Part shown: in pieces, positions 10,065 to 18,484 of the stretch
Position numbering within the stretch: position 1 is the first letter of the stretch
Layout: each line of letters starts with the position of its first letter
NCBI RefSeq assembly: GCF_018100925.1
Contig: NZ_JAGJEH010000001.1
Coordinates: forward strand, 372,001 to 436,000
Source: Pseudoalteromonas luteoviolacea
Lineage (GTDB): Bacteria; Pseudomonadota; Gammaproteobacteria; Enterobacterales; Alteromonadaceae
DNA: 64,000 nt
Reading direction: 5' to 3'
Translations under genes and position numbers: made by a program
Notes under the pieces: generated by a model
Databases searched by the model: none
Told to the model about the DNA's origin: nothing
What the model saw: only the letters and a program-made list of their open reading frames with translations

Positions 10065-10430
10065 ATGCGATTAATAAAAGTCGTTCACAAAGCGCCAATT
10101 CGAGTTGCACGGATTAGCAGAAGAAGGCAGAGGCTTAAAATAAGGCGTACGCTGATTGCTTTAAAAGGGGCGCTTGCTCAAGAGAAGCAAGAGACAGAGG
10201 AAATGCTTGATATCTATAAAAGGTACACGCTAGGGAATGCGTCTAAATCAGAGTTAAAAATTGCCAACAAGCAATTTGTAGATGTGCTCAAAGGCTTGGG
10301 TTTAGGGGTTTTTGCTATATTACCTTTTGCCCCTATTACGATCCCGCTAATTATCGCACTTGGTAACAAGTTTGGTGTTGAGGTTTTACCGAGTTCATTT
10401 ACTGATAAAAAAGAGTCTCGAAAGAAATAG
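10065..10430 (+). CDS. Small LETM1-like domain protein
   Basis: A 121-residue protein with a very basic N-terminus, an amphipathic middle (YKRYTLGNASKSEL) and a hydrophobic C-terminal segment (ILPFAPITIPLIIALGNKF) followed by VLPSSF. This last pattern resembles the ribosome-binding-like domain of LETM1 proteins, where a Leu/Pro-rich helix precedes a conserved LPS-F motif. LETM1 is a mitochondrial inner-membrane ion-homeostasis protein; the role of short bacterial relatives is not settled. One membrane-associated helix is likely. The gene stands alone between a divergent receptor and an aminopeptidase. The family call rests on motif resemblance only. Confidence 0.7.
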   Translation: MRLIKVVHKAPIRVARISRRRQRLKIRRTLIALKGALAQEKQETEEMLDIYKRYTLGNASKSELKIANKQFVDVLKGLGLGVFAILPFAPITIPLIIALGNKFGVEVLPSSFTDKKESRKK

Positions 10431-10491
10431 TACAACCCTTGCTTGGTCCCATTAAGTGCTTTGCTATCAGGCAGTTAATTTTTGACATTAC

Positions 10492-10521
10492 GTTTACAAA
10501 AATACAGAAAAAACTTACCCT
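10492..10521 (+). promoter_or_regulatory. Possible sigma-70 promoter for the M17 aminopeptidase gene
   Basis: TTGACA at 10492-10497 is a perfect -35 hexamer. The best -10 at this distance is TACCCT (10516-10521, 18 bp spacer), which matches only four of six positions. The aminopeptidase ATG is at 10590. Confidence 0.35.
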
Positions 10522-10589
10522 TATGACAGTGAATTGTGCGCGCGTTATTGTTATCCTTGAGGCAATACAACTTAGAACAAGAGGCACGT

Positions 10590-11954
10590 ATGAGTACTTT
10601 ACTCGTTCACTCCCAAGAAGGAACACCAATTCATTTAACCACTGAACCGCAACTAGATGGTTGGCTGTCGGAAAATGCACAAACAACGAAGAGCTTTGTG
10701 TTAGCGACACGCCAAGAAGGTCAAAATGTGTTGTTGATACCGGACTTGACCAGTGGAGCGCTATCAAGTGTTGTCTGTGTAGTTGATTCGCTTGATGATC
10801 AATGGCTAGCTGGTGATTTAGCCAAGCAGCTACCACAAGGAGTGTATCAATTTATCGGCGACGAAGCATTGATTGAAAGGGCTGCGACTAGTTATATCCT
10901 TGGCGCATATAAGTATAGCGCTTACAAAAAGACAGCGCCCATTCAAGCTAAATTAGCCATTTCTGCTCCAAAGTTATATAAAAAAGTTTCAGATATTACC
11001 GCTGGTATTTACCTAGTTCGAGACTTGGTAAATACGCCCGCGGCTGACATGATGCCGCAACATTTGGCGGAAACATTTATTGAGCTTAGTGAACAGTTTG
11101 GTGGTGAGTTTAAGCAATTTATCGGTGATGAGTTACTTGAGCATAACTACCCGACGATCCATATGGTTGGACGAGCAAGTGACAATAAGCCTAGGCTGTT
11201 AGACCTAACTTGGGGTGATGAAAATGCGCCTAAATTAACATTGGTCGGTAAAGGTGTATGTTTCGATTCGGGCGGCTTGGACCTAAAACCAGCTGCTGGG
11301 ATGCGTAATATGAAAAAAGACATGGGTGGTGCGGCACATGTGCTTGGTCTTGCGCATATGATCATGGCGGCAAATTTACCTGTTAGATTACGTGTATTGG
11401 TTCCGGCTGTTGAAAATGCGGTGTCAAAAAATGCCTTTAGACCTGGCGATGTGATTGTAACGCGCAAAGGTATTACAGTAGAAATCGACAACACTGATGC
11501 TGAAGGACGTTTAGTTTTATGTGATGCATTGGCCGAAGCTCAAGCAGAGCAGCCAGATTTATTGATTGACTTTGCAACCTTGACGGGTGCTTGTCGTATT
11601 GCACTAGGTACTGAATTGCCAGGTTTTTATAGTACTGACCAGCAAATTGCCAGTGACATCATTGCTGAAGGTCTCGAGCTCAATGACCCTGTTTGGCAAT
11701 TACCATTGTTTGACCAATACAAAGCGCTGTTTAAAAGCGATATTGCTGATATCGCAAATTGCGGTTCGACACCTTTTGGTGGTTCAATCACCGCAGCCTT
11801 GTATTTAAAAGAGTTTGTAGAACCAGAAACAACACCTTGGCTTCACTTTGATGTGATGGCGTGGAATGTTCGCCATTTGCCGGGCAGACCAGTAGGTGGT
11901 GAAGGCCTTGGATTGAGGGCAACCTTCTCTTACTTGCAAAAACGATTTGGATAA
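10590..11954 (+). CDS. M17 family leucyl aminopeptidase (PepB-like)
   Basis: A metallo-aminopeptidase of the M17 family that removes N-terminal residues from peptides in the cytoplasm. The C-terminal catalytic domain shows the metal-binding stretch GKGVCFDSGGLDLKP, the conserved Lys/Asp region MKKDMGGAAHVLG and the family signature NTDAEGRLVL. I place the start at the ATG at 10590 because AGAGGC lies just before it; an upstream in-frame ATG at 10536 would add 18 residues without a ribosome site. At 454 residues it is close to PepB or PepA in size. It faces pepD across a shared terminator, so two peptide-degrading enzymes lie together. Confidence 0.92.
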   Translation: MSTLLVHSQEGTPIHLTTEPQLDGWLSENAQTTKSFVLATRQEGQNVLLIPDLTSGALSSVVCVVDSLDDQWLAGDLAKQLPQGVYQFIGDEALIERAATSYILGAYKYSAYKKTAPIQAKLAISAPKLYKKVSDITAGIYLVRDLVNTPAADMMPQHLAETFIELSEQFGGEFKQFIGDELLEHNYPTIHMVGRASDNKPRLLDLTWGDENAPKLTLVGKGVCFDSGGLDLKPAAGMRNMKKDMGGAAHVLGLAHMIMAANLPVRLRVLVPAVENAVSKNAFRPGDVIVTRKGITVEIDNTDAEGRLVLCDALAEAQAEQPDLLIDFATLTGACRIALGTELPGFYSTDQQIASDIIAEGLELNDPVWQLPLFDQYKALFKSDIADIANCGSTPFGGSITAALYLKEFVEPETTPWLHFDVMAWNVRHLPGRPVGGEGLGLRATFSYLQKRFG

Positions 11955-11962
11955 CTGAAAGC

Positions 11963-11991
11963 AAAAAACGGCTCTTTTAGAGCCGTTTTTT
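11963..11991. terminator. Bidirectional rho-independent terminator
   Basis: A perfect 13-bp stem (AAAAAACGGCTCT / AGAGCCGTTTTTT) with a 3-base loop between the convergent aminopeptidase and pepD genes. The A and T tracts let it work on both strands. Confidence 0.9.
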
Positions 11992-11997
11992 AATGTA

Positions 11998-13479
11998 TTA
12001 TTCAGCAGCTTTTAACGGAATATTTGACAGCAAGGCTTTCATTTGCTGCCAATATAAGCCAACTGACTCGATGTGTACCTTTTCATCTGGGGAATGAGGG
12101 AACTTAATTGTTGGGCCGAATGAAATCATATCCATTTCTGGATAAGGCTCTTTGAATAAGCCACATTCTAACCCCGCATGGATCACCATGATATCCGGTT
12201 TCTTGCCATAAATCCCTTCATACATGTCTCTGAAGATATGTATTAGTTCTGATTCTGGCTCAGGTTTCCAACCCGGGTACGCACCTGAAAATTCAATTTT
12301 AGCGCCAGCTAGCTCAGCTAGAGATGCTAAAGTTCCTTCGACGTCTTTTCTTCCTGAATCTATCAATGAGCGGATCAAACAGAGAACTTCAACACTGTCT
12401 TTGTCAGTGGTGATCACGCCTAGATTCAACGATGTTTCAACGACACCTTTAATATCATCGCTCATGCGAACCACACCGTTCGGGCAGGCATTAAGGAGTG
12501 AGAGTAGCTGTTGAGTACATGCAGATGTCAAAGGTGAAAGGGGGTGTTGAATTTGTGTTGTTGTAAATGTGAGGCCCGTTTCAATCGCGGATAGCTCTTG
12601 GCTTATAAGAGTCTGCACATGCTCGATACACTCAGCGACTTTATTAACATCAGCATCATTAATTGCAATAGTGGTATACGCCTCACGAGGAATTGCATTT
12701 CTCAATGAACCGCCTCTAAATTCAACAATTTGAAAGTCAATGCCATTGAGGTGGTGTTTTAAAGTACGAGCAAGCAGTTTGTTGGCATTTGCACGCCCAG
12801 TGTGAATATCTACACCAGAGTGTCCACCTTTTAAGCCTTTTAAAGAGATCTCTAAATATACTTGTTCAGCCAATGCAGGCTGCCTTTGAATGTCTATTGT
12901 AAGGCTTGCATCGATACCACCAGCGCAGCCCATGTAAATCTCGCCTTCTTGCTCTGAATCTGTATTTAGCAGGATTTCTCCTTCCAACCATCCAGCTTCC
13001 AAACCAAAGGCACCTGTCATGCCAGCTTCTTCATCGACAGTTAATATGACTTCAAGTGGCCCATGAGCCACATCATTTGAAGCCAACACAGCTAGACAAG
13101 ATGCCATACCAATTCCGTTGTCCGCACCCAGCGTTGTACCGTCAGCGGTTACCCACTCGCCGTCAACATATGGTTTGATAGGATCGGTGACGAAGTCATG
13201 GTCAGTATCGTCATTTTTCTGTGGCACCATGTCAATATGTGCTTGCAGTACAACTGGCTTTCTGTTTTCCATGCCAGATGTCGCTGGCTTTTTGATAAAT
13301 ACGTTACCTGTTTTATCCCTGCGAACTGCTAGATTTTGGGATGTTGCCCAGTTAACGATAAATTGTGCTAACGCTTCTTCATGCTTTGATGGGTGTGGAA
13401 TTGAACAAATTTGATCAAAAAATTTCCATACGACTTGTGGTTCAAGTTGGCTTATCTCTGAATGAGGTTTAAACACCAT
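11998..13479 (-). CDS. pepD: Aminoacyl-histidine dipeptidase (peptidase D)
   Basis: A 493-residue M20-family dipeptidase that cleaves Xaa-His dipeptides such as carnosine. The N-terminal half closely follows enteric PepD (CSIPHPSKHEE, GMENRKPVVLQAHIDMVPQKN with metal-ligand His 81, and GTTLGADNGIGMA with the bridging Asp). VDEEAGMTGAFG supplies the catalytic Glu pair. There is no signal peptide, so it is cytoplasmic. The FabH-like gene lies 280 bp upstream on the same strand with a stem-loop between them, so the two are probably separate transcription units. Confidence 0.95.
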   Translation of the reverse strand: MVFKPHSEISQLEPQVVWKFFDQICSIPHPSKHEEALAQFIVNWATSQNLAVRRDKTGNVFIKKPATSGMENRKPVVLQAHIDMVPQKNDDTDHDFVTDPIKPYVDGEWVTADGTTLGADNGIGMASCLAVLASNDVAHGPLEVILTVDEEAGMTGAFGLEAGWLEGEILLNTDSEQEGEIYMGCAGGIDASLTIDIQRQPALAEQVYLEISLKGLKGGHSGVDIHTGRANANKLLARTLKHHLNGIDFQIVEFRGGSLRNAIPREAYTTIAINDADVNKVAECIEHVQTLISQELSAIETGLTFTTTQIQHPLSPLTSACTQQLLSLLNACPNGVVRMSDDIKGVVETSLNLGVITTDKDSVEVLCLIRSLIDSGRKDVEGTLASLAELAGAKIEFSGAYPGWKPEPESELIHIFRDMYEGIYGKKPDIMVIHAGLECGLFKEPYPEMDMISFGPTIKFPHSPDEKVHIESVGLYWQQMKALLSNIPLKAAE

Positions 13480-13724
13480 ATTCCCCTAATTAACTCGTTT
13501 GTTGTCAGTAATTTAATGTTGGTAGCAAATATCAGTTGCTTTGTCACAGCTGTGATCTTGAATGAGTCAAATGCATTTTACAATTGTTAAGACGAGTACT
13601 CATCTTTAAAATTAGTTAGATAGGCATTATTTCTGATGGTTTTCAGAGATCTGTGACATGTTTTTAACGAACACACATTTTTGCTGTATTCGTTGTATTT
13701 TAACAGCTATTTAGGGGTATATCG

Positions 13725-13747
13725 AGCAGCAACCCTGGGTTGCTGCT
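13725..13747. terminator. GC-rich stem-loop after the FabH-like gene
   Basis: AGCAGCAACCC faces GGGTTGCTGCT with a 1- to 3-base turn, just beyond the stop of the leftward FabH-like gene. There is no T-run on either strand, so it may stabilise a 3' end rather than terminate on its own. Confidence 0.5.
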
Positions 13748-13759
13748 TATTAGGCTTGG

Positions 13760-14833
13760 TTAATCAATATTTTGGCAAGCTAGCACTGCGTCTTTGACTA
13801 GCTCTAGGCCGGTTTTCTCGCAGTTTGGAAAGGTATAGTCAGATGTTGCGATTGGTGTGACTCGCTCACCCCAGCGAATATAGCTGGCAGCCCAAGTAAG
13901 TCCAGCTCCAAACGCCGCAGACATAATATTTGCATGTGGTTTTATCATACCTTGTTCCACTGCTTCACACAGGGCTATAGCAATAGTGGCTGCTGATGTA
14001 TTCCCGTAGTGATTGATATTGACCATGACCCTTTCATCTTCAATATCCAGCTTTTTTTGAATCGCCTGAATGATCCTTAAGTTAGCTTGGTGCGGAATAA
14101 GTACGTCAATATCGTCAAGATTTAAATTTGCCTTCAGCATTACATCATCACAGGCAATGCTCATACCAGTGACAGCACGCTTGAATATTTCTCTACCTTC
14201 GAATAGTAGATCGGAAGGGCCAACTGCTTCATACTTATTTAAGTCGGTACCATAGTTGGTAATATGTAAAATATCTCGATCTTCAGTGTCACAGCCTGTT
14301 TTAGTGCCCATTAGACCGCTTGGCTCATCGCTCGCTTCTAAAATTACTGCGCCTGCGCCGTCGCCAAATAAAACGGCACTGTCTCGTTTTGCCCAATTTA
14401 CATACCAAGTCATGCGCTCTGCTGCAACTACAACAGCTTTTTTGATCATGCCGGCTTGTATCTGCGCGGTCGCATTTTGTAATGCATAAAGGAAACCTGA
14501 ACATGCTGCGTTGGTATCACAGGCTGCGGCTCCAGAAGCGCCAATATTCTTTTGCACTAATGATGCGGTGTTTGCCACCATGGTTGAGGGGGTGCAAGTA
14601 GCAAGTAATACTAAATCAATGTCTTTTCCATCGACACCAGCACAGGCTAGCGCTTGTTTACTGGCTATGGTCGCAAGCTCGGCTGTACTAACATGGCTAA
14701 CGCGACGGGACTTTATACCTGTCCTTGTAGTGACCCATTCGTCATTGGTATCAACAATGTTACTGATTTCGTCATTGCTGATAGAAGCAGGTGGTATCGC
14801 TTTTCCCCAACCTGTAATTTTTGCATATATCAT
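13760..14833 (-). CDS. Beta-ketoacyl-ACP synthase III-like protein (FabH family)
   Basis: A thiolase-fold condensing enzyme with the FabH catalytic triad visible: Cys 111 in [10 protein letters not shown], His in [10 protein letters not shown] and Asn in [10 protein letters not shown]. FabH enzymes condense acetyl-CoA or another acyl-CoA with malonyl-ACP. This copy is 357 residues, longer than housekeeping FabH (about 320), with extra residues after the usual end [13 protein letters not shown]. It is not in a fab cluster, so it is more likely an accessory paralogue for a special acyl starter than the essential FabH; this is inference. AGAGA precedes the ATG. Confidence 0.88.
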   Translation of the reverse strand: MIYAKITGWGKAIPPASISNDEISNIVDTNDEWVTTRTGIKSRRVSHVSTAELATIASKQALACAGVDGKDIDLVLLATCTPSTMVANTASLVQKNIGASGAAACDTNAACSGFLYALQNATAQIQAGMIKKAVVVAAERMTWYVNWAKRDSAVLFGDGAGAVILEASDEPSGLMGTKTGCDTEDRDILHITNYGTDLNKYEAVGPSDLLFEGREIFKRAVTGMSIACDDVMLKANLNLDDIDVLIPHQANLRIIQAIQKKLDIEDERVMVNINHYGNTSAATIAIALCEAVEQGMIKPHANIMSAAFGAGLTWAASYIRWGERVTPIATSDYTFPNCEKTGLELVKDAVLACQNID

Positions 14834-14971
14834 AGTGTCTCTTTATCAAATCCGACCACTTGGTGAGTTGCATATTTATAACAAACTATTGATTTACACA
14901 CAAAGAATACCTTGTTGATTTAGTGCAATTGACTAGAATTAAGTGAGAAACAGGTCAGATATCAGCTGTTT

Positions 14972-15370
14972 ATGATTCGAAAAATCACTCAGGAACTACT
15001 TGATGAACTTATCGCGTTGGAGCGACTGCTGCTCGAGCCGCATGTGAGAGAGTCAAAAGAAAGGCTATCTATGTTGTTGGATGACGATTTTTACGAAATA
15101 TCGGCTAATGGCTTACTGTTTGATAAGCGGCATGTTCTGTCTCGATTGCCCAGTGAAAAGGTACCGCAATTCTATAATCAGGACTTCCGCGGACAAATGC
15201 TCAGTGACACATTAGCTCAGTTAACCTATCAAGCTGCCTATAGAAGAAACGCCTATAGTAATTTGCAATTCTCATTGCGGATGTCTCTTTGGCGGCAAAA
15301 TGTTTCTGGTTGGCAGTTACTATTTCATCAAGGGACACCTAGCCCTGAATTCGTGCTGAAATACGACTAA
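14972..15370 (+). CDS. DUF4440 / NTF2-like small protein
   Basis: A 132-residue cytoplasmic protein with the feel of the DUF4440 (NTF2-like cone) family: an N-terminal helix (LIALERLLLEPHVRES), LLDDDFYEISANGLLFDKRHVLSRLP, then beta strands ending WQLLFHQGTPSP. Members bind small hydrophobic molecules or lack a known activity, so no function can be named. The length is typical. It is divergent from the FabH-like gene and 79 bp before the kinase/regulator pair. The ribosome site is weak. Confidence 0.72.
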   Translation: MIRKITQELLDELIALERLLLEPHVRESKERLSMLLDDDFYEISANGLLFDKRHVLSRLPSEKVPQFYNQDFRGQMLSDTLAQLTYQAAYRRNAYSNLQFSLRMSLWRQNVSGWQLLFHQGTPSPEFVLKYD

Positions 15371-15449
15371 ACATTGATTGATGTAAACGTTCTTTCAGTT
15401 GGTTCATCTATAGGGTAAAGTACGCATCATTTGTAATTAGGCTGACTCA

Positions 15450-16685
15450 ATGGTTTTAGCGTTTTCTCCCCAATCGGCACTCGGCCAACTGTTGTTATTG
15501 CGCTCTATTGCGATAGTTTTACAACTCATTTTGGTACTAATTTCGATAGTTTTACTGGATAAGAATATCCCGCACCAACCCGTATTTACAATTATTGCTT
15601 TAGAATCATTGTTTCAGCTGTTCAGTATTATAATGTACCGCCGCAATAGAGAAATATCTGAGCGAGCAATGACTCTCCAGTTGGTGGCCGATATTGTCTT
15701 CTTATCATTATTGCTCTCCTTTTTGGGGGGGGCGAGTAATGCGTTTGTCTCATTGTTACTCCTGCCTTGTATAATCGCTGCGGTCACAGTGTCTATAGGT
15801 TATGTGCTGTTTGTATCTAGTAGTGCTTTGTTGGCATACGGATATTTGTATGTGGCAGTGACTATGCCAATGCATCACCATGGTATGCACATGGGAGAGC
15901 ATTTACTGGGTATGTTTGTGAACTTTGTATTCATGGTTGTGGTAACCGTTGGTGTTGTCGCTATCTTGGTTAAAAGGATACGAGAGCGAGAGGCTTTACT
16001 TGCAAAAACAAGAGAAAAGCAATTACAACAAGAGCAACTATTGGCGCTGGGCAGCGCTGCCGCTCAAGTAACACACCAGTTAGCGACGCCAATCGCGCAT
16101 TTGAACTTACTTTTGGAAGAGCTTCAAGAAGATTTCCCTGAACACCCAGCTGTTGCAGAAATGAATTCACCAATATCTCAATGTCGGGTGCAGTTAGAGG
16201 GCTTTAGGGCACAGACTGAGTTGCTCAAGTTAAAACGTCAGGAGCAGTCTCAGTCGTCAAGTTATGTTTTGGAGCAACTAGAGGAGTTGATGACGCTGCA
16301 ATACCCGGAGCAGTCACTCACGATTTCTGAACAAACCTCGCCAGTTGTTGTCAATGGCGATCCTATGCTTGTACCAGCTTTACTCAATCTTATTGTAAAT
16401 GCAGCTAAGGCGAATGAACGAGCTGGCAAATGCAAAATTGAGCTAACAGCATATGCCCAGCGAGGAAATTGGCATTTGCTGATTAAAGATCAAGGCAAAG
16501 GGATAGCTCAGCAAAAATTGGAAAACTTGGGAAAATTCGTGGTCGAGAGTGATACCGGATTTGGTATGGCATTACTGTTGACAAATGCAACCCTTGAAAG
16601 AGTAGATGGAGAGCTGCAATTAGAGAACTTAGATGAGGGGGGCGTTTTGTCTACCGTTGTATTACCAATAATAGGTGAACTATGA
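15450..16685 (+). CDS. RegB/ActS/PrrB-like sensor histidine kinase
   Basis: A 411-residue inner-membrane kinase with about six N-terminal helices (residues 10-175), a short coiled coil and a kinase core. The H-box is THQLATPIAH (His 209) and the ATP lid has KDQGKGIAQ and GFGMALLL. Both resemble the redox kinase RegB. The third/fourth helix region carries GGASNAF at 93-99, corresponding to the RegB quinone-box GGxxNPF with Ala in place of Pro. Its stop overlaps the start of the next gene by four bases (ATGA), so kinase and regulator are translationally coupled. It probably senses respiratory redox state. Confidence 0.85.
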   Translation: MVLAFSPQSALGQLLLLRSIAIVLQLILVLISIVLLDKNIPHQPVFTIIALESLFQLFSIIMYRRNREISERAMTLQLVADIVFLSLLLSFLGGASNAFVSLLLLPCIIAAVTVSIGYVLFVSSSALLAYGYLYVAVTMPMHHHGMHMGEHLLGMFVNFVFMVVVTVGVVAILVKRIREREALLAKTREKQLQQEQLLALGSAAAQVTHQLATPIAHLNLLLEELQEDFPEHPAVAEMNSPISQCRVQLEGFRAQTELLKLKRQEQSQSSSYVLEQLEELMTLQYPEQSLTISEQTSPVVVNGDPMLVPALLNLIVNAAKANERAGKCKIELTAYAQRGNWHLLIKDQGKGIAQQKLENLGKFVVESDTGFGMALLLTNATLERVDGELQLENLDEGGVLSTVVLPIIGEL

Positions 16686-17203
16686 AATTATTGATCATTG
16701 AGGATGATGTGGCATTTTCGAATACGCTCGCTCGCCGTATGTCTAAAATGGGGTTCGAATGTCAATGCGTTAATCAAGAGCAGTTTATATTGGACACATG
16801 CAATGCGTTTTCACCTCAGTATGTATTGCTAGATATGAAGCTGGAGCACTCTTCGGGGTTGCAGCACATCAAACAAATAAGAGCTGCTTTGCCTAATTGT
16901 AAACTCGTGTTATTGACAGGCTTTGCCAGTATCGCGACAGCCGTTGAAGCAATCAAGCTTGGCGCTGATGACTATTTAACCAAACCCGCCGATACCAAGT
17001 TGATAGCGAAAAAACTACGCGGTGAAGATGTGGAACTGGAAAACGCGTTTGAGTCGACAATGTCTCCAGAGCGATTGGAGTGGGAGCATATTCAACAAAC
17101 GCTTCAAGCTAATGACGGCAACGTCTCAGAGACCGCTCGTCAGCTCAATATGCACAGAAGAACGCTACAGCGAAAGTTGCAAAAACGACCTGTCTCAAAG
17201 TAG
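16682..17203 (+). CDS. RegA/ActR/PrrA-like response regulator
   Basis: A 173-residue regulator with an N-terminal receiver (acidic pair EDD at 7-9, phosphoacceptor Asp 51 in VLLDMKLEHSSG, Lys in YLTKPAD) and a C-terminal Fis-type helix-turn-helix (NVSETARQLNMHRRTLQRKLQKR). That helix sequence is characteristic of the RegA/PrrA/ActR group, which controls respiration, carbon and redox genes. It is translationally coupled to the kinase upstream, so the two should form one system. The length is normal for the family. Confidence 0.9.
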   Translation: MKLLIIEDDVAFSNTLARRMSKMGFECQCVNQEQFILDTCNAFSPQYVLLDMKLEHSSGLQHIKQIRAALPNCKLVLLTGFASIATAVEAIKLGADDYLTKPADTKLIAKKLRGEDVELENAFESTMSPERLEWEHIQQTLQANDGNVSETARQLNMHRRTLQRKLQKRPVSK

Positions 17204-17263
17204 CGGGTGGGGCTAGACATTGCTCTATTGATAGATTTTAACTAAATTGAAATTAGTGGAACA

Positions 17264-17683
17264 ATGGGACAACAGCTAATGTATGTATTCGAAGTCAACA
17301 TAGTGGCAGTAGTGTTAGCTGCATTAAGCTCCTTTTTATTAGGAGGGTTGTGGTACTCGCCTTTGATGTTTCAACAGGCTTGGTTAGAAGGTGCTGGGCT
17401 AACTGAGCTCGATTTAAAAAGTGCGAATCATAAAGTCATTTTTTTTGGATCTTTCCTGCTTTGTATTGTTGCTTCTATAGGGATGGCTGTAGTGGTTGGG
17501 AAAGGCCCATCCGTGCTGGATACCATGGTGCTTGGATTATCAATAGGGGTTATATTTGTTGCAACCTCTTTTGGTATTAGCTATTTGTTTGAGCAAAGAC
17601 CGCTTAAATTATTTATGGTGAATGCAGGGTATCACACGTTACAATTTACGCTAATTGGGTTTGTTATTGGGAGTTTAAACTAG
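17264..17683 (+). CDS. DUF1761 family membrane protein
   Basis: A 139-residue protein with four predicted membrane helices (about 8-28, 55-75, 82-102, 118-136) and the DUF1761 hallmark near the first helix, LLGGLWYSPLMFQQAWLEGAG. The function of the family is unknown. The next small gene begins on the base after its stop codon, so the two are probably co-transcribed. Confidence 0.75.
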   Translation: MGQQLMYVFEVNIVAVVLAALSSFLLGGLWYSPLMFQQAWLEGAGLTELDLKSANHKVIFFGSFLLCIVASIGMAVVVGKGPSVLDTMVLGLSIGVIFVATSFGISYLFEQRPLKLFMVNAGYHTLQFTLIGFVIGSLN

Positions 17684-17935
17684 GTGGCTAAGCCAAATAA
17701 GAAAGGGCCTACCAGAACCGTAGATATTTTCTGTGCGAAGTGTAAAGCGAAATTGTTTAAGTATAGAAAAGGAGGCAAAGGCAGTCTGATAAAGTGTTTT
17801 GTAGAGCGAATTAGTGTAGACCACACAACTAATCAAACCCATTGCCCTCAATGTGAGCAAGAATTTTCCAGAAAAACACTCATCAGAGGCGCACCAGCAC
17901 TTAAAATTGTTGGCAATAAAGTAACCTTTAAATAG
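17684..17935 (+). CDS. Small zinc-ribbon-like protein
   Basis: An 83-residue basic protein starting with GTG directly after the stop of the DUF1761 gene. It has Cys pairs FCAKC (near residue 16) and HCPQC (near residue 51), plus a further Cys between them, which suggests one zinc ribbon. No named family is recognised. The start depends on the GTG because no ATG is available early in the frame, and the ribosome site overlaps the upstream stop. RNA or protein binding is plausible but unproven. Confidence 0.65.
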   Translation: MAKPNKKGPTRTVDIFCAKCKAKLFKYRKGGKGSLIKCFVERISVDHTTNQTHCPQCEQEFSRKTLIRGAPALKIVGNKVTFK

Positions 17936-18077
17936 CGACTGCCAAACTAAGGACAATTATCCTGTAACCGCAAGCATGTTTTTAAGATAATTACAGAGTT
18001 TGTGCTGTTTCAACGATTGAAAGTCACCCTACCCATGGAAAAGGGCCAGCGTGTTTGGGTGAGTATCCACAAAATAT

Positions 18078-18350
18078 ATGGACAAAAACATGATTGATAT
18101 TTTATTTGACGTAATTGGTATGACAGGTACTTTTCTTGTAGTTGGTGCATTTTTCTTACTGCAATTAGAAAAAGTCACACCAGATGGCCTCAAATATAAC
18201 CTCATGAACCTTTCTGGTGCAATATTGTTACTTATAAGTTTATGCTACAACTTTAACTTGGCGAGCTTTGTGATCGAGCTATTCTGGATAGCGGCTTCCA
18301 TGATTGGATTGTATAAGTATTTCAAGGCAAAGAAGTTACAGGCGGCATAA
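18078..18350 (+). CDS. CBU_0592-family small membrane protein
   Basis: A 90-residue protein with three hydrophobic helices and the pattern KYNLMNLSGAILLLISL followed by SFVIELFWIAASMIGLYKY, which fits the CBU_0592 family of small inner-membrane proteins of unknown function. No good Shine-Dalgarno sequence precedes the ATG; an in-frame ATG four codons later is an alternative. Confidence 0.75.
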   Translation: MDKNMIDILFDVIGMTGTFLVVGAFFLLQLEKVTPDGLKYNLMNLSGAILLLISLCYNFNLASFVIELFWIAASMIGLYKYFKAKKLQAA

Positions 18351-18364
18351 AACTTAAGTAAAAA

Positions 18365-18421
18365 CTTGCACAGTTACATTTCATGCGTATTATTTAGTTG
18401 TATGAACGGTAACTGTGTAAG
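18365..18421. promoter_or_regulatory. 13-bp inverted repeat upstream of the TonB receptor gene
   Basis: CTTGCACAGTTAC (18365-18377) pairs with GTAACTGTGTAAG (18409-18421), 13 pairs with one G-U, around a 31-base loop. It starts 15 bp after the small membrane-protein gene and ends 63 bp before the receptor start. It could be a weak terminator, an mRNA structure or a looped operator; no T-run follows. Confidence 0.5.
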
Positions 18422-18484
18422 CAATATTTGGTGAATTAGTTCACTTAAATTGAGCTTGTTGCGGTATCAGTAGTCAGGCTCAAT

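Noticed and set aside
10399-10836. 145-codon leftward frame
   Set aside because: It overlaps the LETM1-like end and the N-terminus of the M17 aminopeptidase on the opposite strand and reads as chance text.
14511-14918. 135-codon rightward frame opposite the FabH-like gene
   Set aside because: It is antisense to the catalytic domain, including the active-site Cys region, and has no recognisable domain.
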